DNA of 64,000 nucleotides from Lutjanus erythropterus (GCA_020091685.1 CM034599.1:29117920-29181919); one strand, 5' to 3'; numbered from the stretch's first letter, positions 46,111 to 58,650 are shown. Translations and numbers: made by a program. Notes: a model not told the origin generated them from the letters alone.

Positions 46111-49100
46111 TCTTGACATGGACTTTAGATGTGAAGCTTTATGAGATTAACTGATTTTTATTCACTGTAAAGCGTTAATCTGACATGCCAGATGTTTTGT
46201 TACACAGAGCCATCTGGGAAATCGTCCTTAGAAACTGTTTGGAAAAGGGCAGGCACTTAAAAAAAACCCACCTGGGATTGGATGATTGGATGAATCATCT
46301 GTCTATCATGTCTAACACAGGCTCAACTTCAACCACTCAGATCAAACTCTTGCAACCAAAGGTGGTCAGGAAAAAAGCGAAAACACCTTTTCCTTTGAGA
46401 AAAGCCCCAATAGCACTGCTGTGTGCACCGCTGCAGCAAGCATGTGTGTGTGCTTGATTGAGAGGGAGACAGAGGAAGGTCGAAGGAAGACTATCGTACG
46501 CAGTCTTTCTGGAAGTCATTAATACTTTGACCACTGCTTTGTCACTTGACCGCCCATTGTATCCTGCAATATTTTAACCAGAATGTGTTTTTGCGGTAAC
46601 ACAACAATTGACAGCGCTGGTGCACACTTCCATGTATCCACGGGCATCTTTTCCAGTGCACACTGGAAAACATGGCTCTCCAGAAAGTCACTCTGTAATT
46701 TGAACCCTGACAGTAATAATACTATGAAAAGAACAAAATTCATTTACAGTGTTGATAAAGAACTGAATGATTTTTAAGTTGCTATTCAGGTCATTACACT
46801 CTACTCATTACTCTTTGACAGTGTGCCACCTCGTCATGAGATGTTGCTCTGTTTCTAATCTAAGCTGGCAAATGTTCAGTCTCTCTGACCGTACAATATT
46901 AGTCTTACCAGTTTAACAAAAGCCTCTTTTCCACAGGCAGGCTGATAAGGCCGCCTGAGTGTCTGATCTTGTGATCACCTGTATGTGACAGAGAAGTTAA
47001 GATAAGAAAGCATCCCACATAGGTGTTTTTCATGCTGGCAGTGTCAAAAGTTTAGAGTCCAACATTTAAGACGTGCCCACATAAATTGACAAAAAATATT
47101 TGAACTAGCAGAGGACTAAAAAAAGCTGCAGAAACATTCAAGAACAGTATTTTTTTCTGTGAAGCTTTACTTGACCATTTGTTGTAAAGGTGCCACATGC
47201 TGATAAAGCTATGTGGGTGATGATTGTGTTGGCTCCAAACATGCATCCAGAGGACAAGCTGTTATCTGCATCCAGTTTAAAAATGGATTTTGTGGAAAGC
47301 CTCAAAAATAAATAAATTTTTATGTCATTATCACTGAAACAAACGTAAAATCATCTTCGGACGAAGCAAACACAAACAGCCCTCTAAAGCTGACCTGCTG
47401 AACAGGTTCCACCCTCAGTCATGCTGTTAGCAATGATGAAAACATGCCGCACTGCATCATGACTGAGCATCACACACATTCAACTTAAACTTCTTCTAAG
47501 ACAGAGATTGAAGACTTTGCTGTTTTTCAGTTCAGGAGAAATTGCAAGAAGCTTCTGTCTGGTTGTGCTGTACATGCTTATCTGATCTTCAGATCATATC
47601 TTCCTGCTGGATCTCACACACTACGCTCGAGGAAGAAGGCCTTGCAAGCTTCTAGAAACATCAGGGTTACATATTTGCACTGTAGTGTGTCGCACGTTTC
47701 TGTTGTAGTTTCACAACATACGGACAGCAGCCTAGTTTGCGACATGACAACTTTGTGTTTTTGAGTTTTATTTTTATTTTCTTCATAACAAAAACACAAC
47801 AGACATAAAGGGACAACAGACAACATGTAAAATAAAATGGGTGAATCTGGGTCACACTGTGGTATCAAAATCTGTGGGTCCTTTCTGTCCATAATTGCCC
47901 TTTGAGATCGTGGAAGTTTTTATGAACAATAAGTATTTCTTAAGGAGGTAATACCTATTCATGTATAACTTAAAAGTCTGCTCTGTTGGTAAAAAAGAAA
48001 AGTACAGAGGGCAGTAAGGCAAATTTCTCCTAACAAAAGTAAGAAATCACTTCAGATTCATACAGGACTTCCATTTCTTTCCAGTATTTTTGGTAGCATG
48101 TCTCAGAGAAAAAGTTAATCATTCCATGATATAAATTTCTTGAACTATTTCTATCCACTCAGGGACTGTAAGAGAGTCTGTAGTCAGCCATTTGCTGGTT
48201 ATTACTTTTGTATCTGTCCTATTTTTTCAGCCCCATTGGCACATTTCCTAAATACAAAACACTGAAAATAAAATGAAGCTCTGAGCTGATTATAGATCTG
48301 ATCTCTGTCACCACATCTATCCAATAGGAAGAAATGTTAGGACACTCCCAATAAAAAAAAAATGCAAAAATGACCAGCAGACTCCGCCCAGATTTCTTAA
48401 CCCCTCAAGTAGAGTTAAAAGATGAAAGGACCAAAGTTGTAATTATTAAATTTTCAATAGCACATTGCCAGAGCAGGTTTGTATGAAATGCAAAACGAGG
48501 GGACGTTTCCCTGCTCAAGGTTACCAGCCTGTCCTGCGTATTTATGCTTTATTGCACACACATTACAGTTAATAATTGGGTACGGATACTGTACATGTAA
48601 ATGTGCTATGAAATGTTAATGATAAAGCTGTTAAATGATCCTGAGGCTCAGTGTATACAGGTGCAGAGCATTTCCTGACATCACATCCCACCTGTTTCTT
48701 GGAACAAGTCACACACAACCTTAAATTTCCTATTAAGTCAAAGTTGTTAATTGGCCAAGGCCCATGTCAACATAGCTATTTTTTCAGTTGTTCCCAATGA
48801 GCAGAGAACGTCTGCGACTGCCTAAAGAAATGGCTTTTTTTTTTTTTTTTTTTTTCCGAGCGTTCGCTGCCCCAAGTGTTTTGAGTTGACAATCTCTGAG
48901 CCTTTGAATGTGCTGGATGTGCGGTGCCCTTGGATGACTGTAGATTATATCATCAACGTAAACTGTACAGTCATACCAGCAAGCACACGTTTCATTAAGC
49001 AAGTGGAATGTTGCAGCACATTGTGCAACAGAAATGGCATCACCAAGCTAAAGACGCAGTGTAAATGTACAGATGCATACTGTGAAATGTGCCAGATTAT

Positions 49101-50634
49101 ATTCTGAAAGTTACTGAAAGTTATTTACTGACCTACTTTACTGAACCAGATGAATGTTTTTCACACTGTACTAAATTTAACTGTTTTTATTGCACCATGC
49201 AGAAACTTATTATTAACACTGGGGCTGCAACTAACAAATATTTTTTAAATGTTTAATATAACGATTAATTTAGTGATTAATCTAAAGATTTTTTAAAATT
49301 ATTATTTGATGAATATAACAAATAACTGAGCAAATGCAAAGAGCATATGTCTCATTAATATTTCAATACTTTATTTTTGCACCAGTTTGGGGTCAGGAAA
49401 ATGATTCAAACAATATACCTATATCATCATTTTCAGTTCAGTGTGTAGCAAGCATACCTGTTTCAATGCTTTGGTCTACAAGCCTGCAAAAGCATTGCAC
49501 CCTCTGTTAAATATTTTGCAACCTCAGTTGACAGATGAATAATTAATGCCAAGTGCAAGGCGGTAGGTCTTGCATCTGTGTTGTCCGTTTCTATTTGGGA
49601 GAATATTTAGGTTGCACAGACTGCACGTCTCCATGCACACCTTGTATTCTGCTTCATGTCTGTGCAGCAGCACAACATGCAAGGGGCTAGATGATGGTGA
49701 ATATTGAGCATTGTGATTATCTAATATTCTCTCAGCCAGTCTCATCACTGGTCTCATAGTTTTGAAACAGCTGTACCATAATAATAACAATAGATAGTGA
49801 TAGATTTGGTGATGACTACATCATGGACTGATGCTATTTAGGCAATAATTCTTATATATCGCACCTCATACATGGTCACATAGTTGAGTAAGTAATGTGT
49901 TGCACAACTATATTTGCACTGCGATGTGTTTCAAGGATACAATATACGCTATTTTTGCTTTGAGCCCAGGTTATCAGATGTGTCCTTCATAAAAAAGCAG
50001 AATATTATAACCGACCACTCTGATATGTTAACTGTAAGGTTACACTGCCGCAGCCTGGTGTTGTTTCCATGTGATTTAATGAAGGTAAACACAGTGAACA
50101 TATCATTCGTGCCACTCTGACTCAAAAGCAAACAGTTGCTGAAAAGGAACAACACACTGTATTCACCTGTAAGACTGTTTACAACGTTTTCTCCTCTGTG
50201 TCCATCATAGTCTGTCTTGCAGCCCAGCAACCAGCCCAGCTCCCCAGGACTCTTCCTGTTCATTACAATGGACTCAAACAGACCACTCCTTGACTTTTTT
50301 TCCCCCTGTGATGAAGATTGTGTGGTTTGTCTATGGACAACAAGTAATATTTCTCTAGAAATTATTCTGCCTTAAATTAAATTACATTTCATTTATAAAG
50401 ATCCCCTTCCTTGATCAAAACAGCTATTCCCCCTGAAGTCCACACACATTGCACACATCACAATAGACTGTGCATTCTAACTAAATGGTATATAAGTGTC
50501 TGTAAATGTTTCTCATACCAACAGATGATAAATTTCACAGATTATCTGCAATTATTTCATATTTAGCTTTGATTGAGTACTTTCAGACAACATTGAATAA
50601 ACCAGCATGGATTTGAGTGATGATTGGAAAATAA

Positions 50635-50640
50635 TTTATT
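50635..50640 (-). promoter_or_regulatory. Candidate poly(A) signal of the urea transporter
   Basis: AATAAA on the minus strand about 240 bases after the stop codon. A second one at 50810-50815 is closer. Both are plausible; the distal one is followed by AT-rich sequence. Confidence 0.4.
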
Positions 50641-50880
50641 TAAAAAAATATACATATGATATATAAACAAAGTTTTACAGAACTAGATAGTGAAATATTT
50701 CGTCAAATCATCCAATGAAACATCATCTGGACTCAGAAAGAACTGCCAGCATAAGTTTTCAGTTTATAGTAAAATATACCAGTAATCTGAAAGACTATTT
50801 ACAGACAGATTTATTTAGATTCTTCATATATTTAAGTGTCATTAGTGTATCCTCTTTCTCTTACTGCAGAAATGTAACTA

Positions 50881-51303
50881 TTAGACATAGTCAGCAATAG
50901 GGACCTCGATCTGATCACTGGGTTTGACTTCTTCTTCTGTAGTACCCTGTTGTTCCACCACAGGCGTGTGGTCTGTGACATATGCCTCATCATTTTTATC
51001 CTCTGACGTTTCACTTGTTTCTCTCCCTTCCTCAATCCGTTCCAGCTCTAGCCTCAGTTTCTCCTTCTCATTCAGTATCACTTCTTCCTCGAGGGCTCTC
51101 TGCTGCTCCTCCCTCTCTTTCTTCTCTTTCTCAGCCTTCTCCATTTTTTCCTGTTTCTGCAGCTTCCAGAAGAAGCGCAGGTTCTTCTCAGGGTAGGTGA
51201 CTTTGGCCAGTGGCAGCTTGAAAATCCTGTCGGTCCCCGTGGTTAAGTGGAGGAAAGTGAGAGCAGAGAGACAGAAAGGCCAGGTGCAGGCTGGCAGACC
51301 AAA
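50881..51303 (-). CDS. slc14a2: Urea transporter last exon: signature helix and charged tail
   Basis: The exon opens [18 protein letters not shown], then [11 protein letters not shown], which is where mammalian UT-B nearly ends. About 95 further residues follow. The first half is Lys/Glu-rich and predicted coiled coil ([16 protein letters not shown]); the second is acidic ([12 protein letters not shown]). The protein ends PIADYV then TAA. The tail is cytosolic by topology. Confidence 0.88.
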   Translation of the reverse strand, partial: FGLPACTWPFCLSALTFLHLTTGTDRIFKLPLAKVTYPEKNLRFFWKLQKQEKMEKAEKEKKEREEQQRALEEEVILNEKEKLRLELERIEEGRETSETSEDKNDEAYVTDHTPVVEQQGTTEEEVKPSDQIEVPIADYV

Positions 51304-54300
51304 CTGTAGATGAAAAACACGTCACATTGCAGTTAGTAACTTGTGTTTATTATAGGCTGAGATATAAGTGTGAGAGAAAATGTGCGCTTACGTTAGACAT
51401 GACATTGGCAATGGCTGAGCCGAGGTATGCACAGAAAAAAGCTGCAGGGGAGGAGAAGAGAGATTACCTAAGATGGTATTCATGTAAATGCAGTGCTCAT
51501 CACAATTATTACTTTCCACAGTTAGACCCTTATTAGGGTAATCAGGGATAATGAAAGACAAAAACAAAGTACGGCTTGTTACATCTTATTTATGAACTGT
51601 AAAATAAAGTGCAACCCGAGTATCTGGTTGCGCTTTGACAATGTTGCACATGGTTACATGTCAGGTAATCATCCTGTCAGGGACAGATTATTTTAAGACG
51701 GTCTTTCCACTCACCACATGTGATGGCGAGCAGGTGCACCTGCCAGGTGAGAGCGTAAAACATTCCTCCGATGGCGATGCAGGCTAACACACAGTTGTAT
51801 CCCCAGAGGCCAAAGTAAATGTCTCCAAAAGGAGCTGCGAGAGCCAGACCTGCAAAATATTAAATCACAACCATCAGTGAAGTGCAAGCATGTAAGGAAG
51901 CAAAAGTAAGTTGTGCTGTTTGCTGAGGTGAGACAGAATGACTTTTACATGAAGATGTTCGTTACTGGGCACCCTATATGGGCTGCCTGCCAAGGTAGTG
52001 TCTGGTTCTCTCACCAGAAACCATGCCTACAGCAGATCCCAGGACGGCGTGAGCGCAGGTGATAGGCGAGGAGATAAAGAGCGAGATGATGAACATTCCT
52101 CCTGTCCAAGGGTTGTCACAGCCGTAGACCTGGCCGATTCCCACGGGCACTGACATGAACAGCTGAGGAGGTACAGACAGAGGAGGTTGAACATCATTTA
52201 CTTATTCTAAGTCCCGCCCCTTTTCTCTCTATGATCCAAAAACCGGCACCCGGCAGAACCTTGGTCACCCATCTTCTTCTCTGTTTCTTGTAGTTATCTA
52301 ATTTTAGCAAAATGCTAGCTAACTAATCTACACCAGTCTTTATCGAGCTAGTTACATCTGAAAGCTGTTAGCAAGCTAGTTAGATTTTTGCTAATATTAG
52401 CTAACTTAAGATGGGGCTTAGCTAGCTAACTGGGTAGCTAATGTTTGATGTAGAAACAACAGCTTGTTTTGAAATACTCAAAACACACAGATGACTGAAC
52501 AGGTCTTGTTTTAGGGAACAAGTCATTTACTATTGTTGAACCAGTCTGTGACTGCTGGGTCAAAGGTCAAGTAGCTGAGTTATGACATTGACTGACATCT
52601 TAATGACACATAGCTGAAATGTCATTAGAGCAAAGGTAAAATAATGTCACAGAGAGGTATGTTAAGAGAGAGAGGTCTGTCACTGACCTTGGCTACATCG
52701 ATTTCAGCCCAGGTGATGTTAGGCAGCTCTGAGCGAGGCTGAATGAGGACTTGGGGGAAGTGGTGGTTGTAGTGGCCGGTGGCGACCATGTGGAGACACA
52801 CCAGGATGTTGAAGGGCAGCGTGAACACTGGCAGGTCCCAGCGACTGTTAATAGATGCCAGGGCACTGGACAGAACTGGGCTGAAAGAAAAACACAACAT
52901 CACCAGTATTAGATTTAATGTGCATTTAACTTACACAATTATTAACTCACACAATTATTAACTAGCATAGGTGCTTCATGTCTGACTGGATCAGAAATGA
53001 TTGACTGAGACCAGGCTACTGTAAATAGAAGTATATAGGTTCTTTAAATACAAATGCTGAGCTGAGACAATTAGTCATTGCATTTATATCTTCATATGAC
53101 AATAAACTGATCAGTTTTTACATTTTACATGTTATGGTTTAGTTCATTTACAGAGTGTCTATTTGCACATGGGTGAGAATTATTTGGCTATTTACACCAA
53201 CCCCCCTTGGTTTGGTTATAAAGACCAGCAAAGGCCCTAAAGAAAAAAGATGATGGTGGATGAAGGGGTTAAGCTTATTTATTTAGTTATTTAGTTTATT
53301 GTTTTAATTGTTTTATTTATTTATTTTTTAATTTTCAGTTTTCAGTAGCAGTTTTGTTATGTTTCGGCAAGAAAACCACTTGGTTAGGATTTAGGAAAAG
53401 TTGGTTTGTCTCTGCCATGCAGGAGTAAATAGCTACATTGACTATTTACACCATGGGTGCAAAAACTTATTAGCTATGGACACCTGGGTGCTTCATTTCT
53501 GCCATGCAAGGATATATACAACTGGGTGTAGATGGCAACACTGGCTATTTCACCATGGGTGCAAATAATATTGTTGGCTACTGACAGGTGGGTGTTAATT
53601 GCATGTTAATTGCTAATTGCTGTTAATTTATCACCTACATCCACCTCTCACTTCTTATGATATGAATCTATTGTATCATTTAACCATTAGTCAGTCTAGT
53701 TACTCACCACATCATGGACATGAAGATGTTGGGTAGCAGGAGCCACCCGTACCAGTCTCCCTTGTTGGAGAATACAGCCATCAGCAGACCCACCAGGATA
53801 CCGTTGTAACCATACAGCCCTGCAGCTATTGCACCCCTGAGGAAAAGTTATTGAATGAGTGAATATTTTACTGTTGAACAGCAAAAGAAAAGAAGTCACA
53901 CACAGTGTCAGTGAGGTCACATCCAACTTTCTCTATATGTAGTAATATCTAATTATAATTTCATTTATCACTTTCTATAGTATTTGTTTTGCCAAAAAAA
54001 AATGTCAAACCTGTTCTGCTGCAGAATGAGGGCTGAAACAGTGGCAAAGAGCGTCCCCACAAAGCCGTTGAGAGCCCACCAGTAGTTCTGCAGGATAAGG
54101 CCACCAAAAATGATGAGGCCACTCAGAGGGTTGTTGACAAACATCACCTGAGCAGCTCCGCGCAAAACCCAGTCGAGCAACTGCAGCAAGAAAAACTGTT
54201 CTGGAAGATGGAAAGAGAGAACACACAGAAAGCGTTGACATCTTCCCAGTGCTGCCTAATAGGCTTCCTGCAGGCTCACAGTCATGCAGCCAGCGGCGAA

Positions 54301-56471
54301 GATAAAACAAACCGCATCAATTTGCCAAGTACTTTGCAAAACCCTCTTGATATTTTTTAAAGATTGTCAAAAGACGCAGTGTGAAGTGGAGCGACGATGA
54401 GGTGGAGCGAGTACATCTGTGTTTCGATTTGATTATCCAAGGTCACAGAAGCCTTATATTAAAAATGGACATCAGAAGATTGGGTTTTTCTGCTGAAACA
54501 AACTAACATTTTGCACATTGTTAATCTATAGCCTGGCTTGTTTCGAGAGTGCGGCCTAAAGTTCTTGTCATTAGTTTGTGGACAGTTTAACACCGTCATT
54601 CTGCGGCTCACTCACATTGTTATTACAATAGGACATACTCAAAGCTATACATCATGTCAGGTACAGTCATCATCAAGTTATTTACAATCATTGGTAGAAG
54701 TGACTATTCACAATTTAGTAAGCCCTTAGTACTTAGACTTTTATGAGTATTTTTTCAAGCTTGAAATTTTTTGTACTTAAATCTGCTTTTCACCATGTAA
54801 TCTATTTAGTTACTTTTGCATTTTTGTTAACAGGCCAATAAATCCTTCGACATATGGACAAAAAGCAGAACACTGCAGCAGGCCCAGGTTTGGAGATTAG
54901 ACTGTGATTAATACTTTGAGAATTTAAATCTGCAGTCTTATAATTATGTAACTTCTAGTATGCTCTTCTGCCTCTTTGTGGGTGAAGATTTTTCCAATGT
55001 AACAAAAACTTTGACGTTGACTTACTTTCCATCCATTTTGCCAATGGCTCCATGTCTCCAGCGAAGTAGGAGACTCCCTTGAGGAAGCAGGCCTTGCTCC
55101 TCTGCAGGTTTGTAGCTTTTGGCTGTGCTGCTTCCTTCTCCTTCTTGTTCTCCTGGGAGTTGTCATGATCAGACGGCAGGTCAGGTTGCGCCATGAGGGG
55201 CTGGAGCTCCTGCAGCCACCATCATGGTTAGAAATTAATTAGTGCAGAGTTGTGTTTTTTTTTGTTTTGTTTTTTGTCTACGTGCTTTTAGTAGTTGATA
55301 GACATAAAAAAGTGCTATATAAATACAAATCCATTTACCATTTAGTTTTAAAAGTCTGAAACTGTGGGCCTCTCCTCAGACAAAGTTTGGAAAAAGGCGA
55401 CCCCCTTTAGTTTACTTTTTTAGTTTCGCTCAATTCCTGGATGCCTATGGGATCATGATTGTGTCATTTTATCACATAGACATTCAACAATTGAGCCAAA
55501 ATAGTCTCATATTGCCATTTTACAGAACTTAAGACTACACCAAATACATAAAAAAGGCCTAATCAAAGGCATGTGTCAGTTTTTGATTCTGGAAACAAAA
55601 GTAAAATTCCCCAATAATGTATCTCTGAACTATGATAACTAATGTAATATTCTCTCACTTACATTAACTGAGCCTCCCCTAAATCTGCAGCAAACACTAA
55701 CAGCAAAGCGCACACAGCATTTAACTTAACATATGTCTAAACTGTGAGCACTGACTTACAAAGAGGGTGGTGGAAGGAGAGGTGGTGGTGAGTGCAGCAC
55801 AAGTGGAACAGTTGATATTCTTCTGAATATCCTGGGAGGAGAGAGGACAAGGCGTCACCCAGCAGCACATTTCATCAGTTCATACTTAAACGTATATTTG
55901 TATGAAAGGTTTCCAGAATTAAAGTGTATGTACATTTTATCAGCCTGTATGAAAAGAGAGAACTCCTGCACACTATCCTTTATCCTAGACCTTCATCATA
56001 TAAAGTTAGAAGGACCGAAATGTTGTATCTTTAATACAGTTTAATACAAGTAAAGGACAGTATGCAGGAGATCTCTCTTCTCTTTTCCGAGGATTTTCCT
56101 CCTATGCACCTGTCTACAAAAAACAGAAGGTGTACCGTGCCTAAAATATATTATTTAAATTAACTCTTACAGAACAGAGAAGATTAAACCAAAACCAACT
56201 GGCAGCCTTTAAATTTCAATCATTATTTATAGAAAAATTCATTCACTGCAGTATATAGCAGCAGTATGGTCAATGATTTGAGTTAATTGAATTTGAATTA
56301 ATCATCAATCAAAATCAATGCTCTCAGACAAAGGGATAACATATTTAACCTGACCCTATCCCTGTAATCTTCCTATATTAATAATAATAATAATTAGTTA
56401 GTTCAAATCATTAATAATAATTCATTTGATCACAGGAGCAGTCCTACCTTTGTGCTTTGTGATCCAGGCAT
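50881..56471 (-). CDS. slc14a2: SLC14 urea transporter, slc14a2-like
   Basis: Channel-type facilitative urea carrier of the plasma membrane. Ten coding exons in minus-strand order: 56471-56448, 55831-55760, 55209-55026, 54200-54011, 53836-53708, 52880-52688, 52162-52015, 51849-51715, 51441-51392, 51303-50881. They total 1548 bases, an exact multiple of three (515 residues). Both halves of the internal duplication are seen: LPVFTLPF (52834-52811) and LPACTWPF (51297-51274) are the two copies of the LPxxTxPF urea transporter signature. [48 protein letters not shown] and [11 protein letters not shown] match SLC14 proteins. NIT between the halves fits the known glycosylation site. Human UT-B has 389 residues; the excess here is N- and C-terminal. 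Assignment to slc14a2 rather than slc14a1 is inferred from the fish context. Confidence 0.9.
51392..52162 (-). CDS. slc14a2: Urea transporter exons 7-9: second transmembrane repeat
   Basis: Exons 52162-52015 ([22 protein letters not shown]), 51849-51715 ([18 protein letters not shown], then [13 protein letters not shown]) and the 50-base exon 51441-51392 ([16 protein letters not shown]). Internal repeat symmetry with exons 4-6 is visible in the GLYGYN/GLWGYN pair. Confidence 0.9.
51850..52014. other. Urea transporter intron 7, nothing recognised
   Basis: Short intron with consensus GT-AG ends and no repeat. Confidence 0.5.
52300..52445. repeat. Cluster of GCTAGCTAAC words in a urea transporter intron
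   Basis: In about 145 bases, GCTAGCTAAC, GAGCTAGTTA, GCAAGCTAGTTAG, ATTAGCTAACTT and TTAGCTAGCTAAC recur on both strands. It is a non-coding cluster of near-palindromes, similar in flavour to the lnpep promoter words. Confidence 0.6.
52688..54200 (-). CDS. slc14a2: Urea transporter exons 4-6: first transmembrane repeat
   Basis: Exons 54200-54011 ([19 protein letters not shown]), 53836-53708 ([16 protein letters not shown]) and 52880-52688 (the LPVFTLPFN signature through [13 protein letters not shown]). The donor after 54011 is GTTTGA, which is weak but keeps frame. Confidence 0.9.
52881..53707. other. Urea transporter intron 5
   Basis: AT-rich. A repeated phrase CACCATGGGTGCAAA occurs at 53450-53465 and 53559-53573, with TATTTACACC/TATTT words nearby and further CATGGGTG-like text at 53168, suggesting a degenerate ~110-base direct repeat. 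Confidence 0.4.
54201..55025. other. Urea transporter intron 3
   Basis: About 54725-54900 resembles a degraded teleost repeat (TTTTATGAGTATTTTTTCAA, CAGGCCCAGGTTTGGAG), also seen near 12960-13200. Nothing else recognised. Confidence 0.4.
55026..56471 (-). CDS. slc14a2: Urea transporter exons 1-3: soluble N-terminus, upstream start
   Basis: The ATG at 56471 opens MPGSQSTK and splices (donor GTAGGA) in phase 0 to 55831-55760 ([19 protein letters not shown]). That splices in phase 0 to 55209-55026, whose ELQPL runs straight into [12 protein letters not shown]. So the frame is open through the internal ATG at 55194, which would give a protein 37 residues shorter. Exon 3 ends [11 protein letters not shown], the start of the conserved core. 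I prefer the upstream start because three exons keep one open frame; the internal ATG remains possible through alternative promoter use. Confidence 0.7.
55210..55759. other. Urea transporter intron 2, nothing recognised
   Basis: Contains AAAAAGTGCTATATAAATAC near 55307, a phrase common at retroposon 3' ends, but no defined element. Confidence 0.35.
55832..56447. other. Urea transporter intron 1, nothing recognised
   Basis: AT-rich, with an AAT microsatellite (56376-56393). No gene seen. Confidence 0.35.
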
Positions 56472-56546
56472 AAGTCCTTGAGTAGCTGCAGGTTGCACGG
56501 GTTGCCAGCCTCTCTCGAGCTGTGCAACAGAGATTTCCACTGGGGG

Positions 56547-56554
56547 TTTTTATA
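56547..56554 (-). promoter_or_regulatory. TATA box of the urea transporter gene
   Basis: On the minus strand, CTATAAAAAC lies about 75 bases before the upstream ATG. A start near 56520 would give a 5' UTR of about 50 bases (GCACAGCTCGAGAGAGGCTG region). A TATA box suits a tissue-restricted gene. Confidence 0.6.
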
Positions 56555-57779
56555 GCAGCAGACCACAGAGAAAACCCCACCTCTTCTGTCTTTTCCTCTG
56601 CTCTACATCTTTACAGGAATTTCTGTCTGATAACAGTGATAGTATTTGCCACACCCAAGTCTCTCACACAACTTGACACAATGTCAGTCCTCTCTCCTAC
56701 GCTGAGTGACAGCCAGAAATAAGGTAAAGATGAGGTCAGTCGAAGCCAGGGTGTTCATTGCACAATGTGACCTACTGCAGAGCCTAAAGCACGTCAGAGT
56801 CAGGACAGCAATGGTTAGCACCTGATCCCCCTCCAACAGTCCAACACTTCAGAGGTCATGCACTCCAGATAGATCTGTGTTACTGCCAGACACTGGGGTG
56901 AATGTCTCAACCCACTGAAATTAGGTCCAGTGTGTAAGATTTACTTAATATTTTGTATTTTTATATACTTTTATTGGCAGAAATTGAATATAATATTGCT
57001 TTTATGTTATTATGCTGTTATTATGGGCTATGTAATATCACTCCCCAAAAAAGACGAAAGAGCTACTGGTAATAAAATTAGATATTAAAAAGGTAACTTT
57101 GATTTAAAATGTGTCTAAAAAATACTGCCTTAATACCTTTGAAATAATGTTTGGTTAAAAATGTGGTGCTCTTTGTATAAGAATTACTTTGATGTAGAGT
57201 GTCACTGGAGCAGAGTTTAGTCTATGGCACACCAGTTGCATTATGGATCAAAAATAATACGGTTGCAGAGGAAATACATACGGCCTCAAAATAACCGTAT
57301 TCAACACGGTCCAAGAGCAAGTCCTCTTACTTGATGAAGACGATGGAGGGGGTTAGACCCCTGCAGTTTGCTTACTAACAAGGCACTGGGGTAGATAATG
57401 TAGTCATCTACCTGCTGCACAGATCCCTCTCATGTCAGAAGAACACTGGGAATGAGCTCTAGTTCTTGAACTGGTTCCATTCAAGATCCTCGGAATGTTG
57501 TTGCTATCTAGCAAACCAGCCTGTATTACCACTTTTCTGACACATTTTACTGTTGAAAGCATCTATAATGTAGGACGAGAAATTCAACAACAAGACAATA
57601 CAACAACATACAGTACATACAGGAACAAAGGAACACATGTGCATAACACACACCCACCTTCTTTCCTCCCTTCTGCTCTGGAAAATAATACAAAAACAAC
57701 AGGTGAAGACAATGTAGTGTAAAATAATAATGGACAGTCCACTACAAAGCGTGTCTACTATGGGTTGTTAATAGACTAG

Positions 57780-58060
57780 GGACAGCCAAATCTTGAAAAA
57801 GATCAAACAGGCTGGTTAAGAGGGCCAGCGCTGTCCTGGGCTGATCTCTGGATTCCAGGAGGTGGGTGAGAGGAAGATGTTACGAGCTGACATCAGTCAT
57901 GAACAACACCTCTCAGCCCCTGCATGTGACTGTAGGTGCACTAAGCAGCTCCTTCAGCAGCAGACTGCTGCAGTCACACTGCAAGACAGAGGGCTACCGC
58001 AGGTCGTTCATCCCAACAGCTGTCAGACACTGTTTAACACCAGCAAGTCATAATGTAGCA
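57780..58060 (+). mobile_element. LINE reverse-transcriptase C-terminal fragment
   Basis: The translation spans frames: NRLVKRASAVLGWSLDS, RGRCYELTSVMNNTSQPLHVTVGALSSSFSSRLLQSHCKTE in pieces, then YRRSFIPTAVRHC. These are the familiar last residues of a fish non-LTR retrotransposon protein. At least one frameshift separates the parts. Confidence 0.7.
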
Positions 58061-58650
58061 CAGTTGTTATATCTGTCATATCAACCCACCACTTACAGCA
58101 GCTTAGCTACTTTGTAATACTCTCTATTTTCTGTCTCAGGGTGGATATCATATTTAATTGAATATCAGTGATGTCACTTTGAGTTTTTTGGTTTTAGGTC
58201 CTAACTCAGTGAAGACTTTGTGATTGATAACACCTATGCTTTTCCTACTATAACATGTCAAAAATGTCTGCTGTGTAAGAAGCTTGTTTCCCTGTATTTG
58301 TAAAGACTGACTGATTGACTGACCGGCTATGTTGGTCTCACGTACGATGAAAGCATGCAAACATGTCAGAGATCATATATTTAAACTGTAAATCCTGCTT
58401 TTCCTGCACTCTCTGACATTTCTGCATGCTTACACACAAAAGCAGTGAGGCAGTGTAAAAATGTACTGTATGTCAAGAATGACACCTGCACTGCAGCACC
58501 TGCTCACAATTCTTGTTGAATCTAGACCACAGTAATGTTGGGAATGGTCAGAGTCGCTGGTGGACTGAGGCCCCTCAGGTAAATGCATATTTAAAAAACA
58601 CATAGCTAAAAGGCCCTCTAGGATGTCCCTGTGGTAGACAAAACATGATG

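Larger units (their letters stand above)
38236..50614. other. Large spacer between lnpep and the urea transporter
   Basis: No gene recognised in about 12 kb. Contents: fold-back elements (38505-39075, 39980-40410), an ACTTTTACTTAA/TAAAAGTACT-type teleost repeat (about 41390-42050), an AATTG microsatellite (42413-42437), a degraded copy of the GGTCCAGTGTGTA family (about 43790-44060), two copies of a ~540-base block (44600-45121 and 45562-46110) around an ATC microsatellite, a possible old retroelement (about 47755-48420), a T run (48835-48855) and a GGGGCTGCAACTAAC-type element start (49222). ORFs here are short and unsupported. Confidence 0.5.

Noticed and set aside
46185-46457. 90-codon ORF next to the tandem block
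   Set aside because: No family recognised, no coding-like context, and it lies outside the duplicated segment; treated as chance.
50924-51196. Ser-rich plus-strand ORF
   Set aside because: It is the antisense of the Lys/Glu-rich last exon of the urea transporter.
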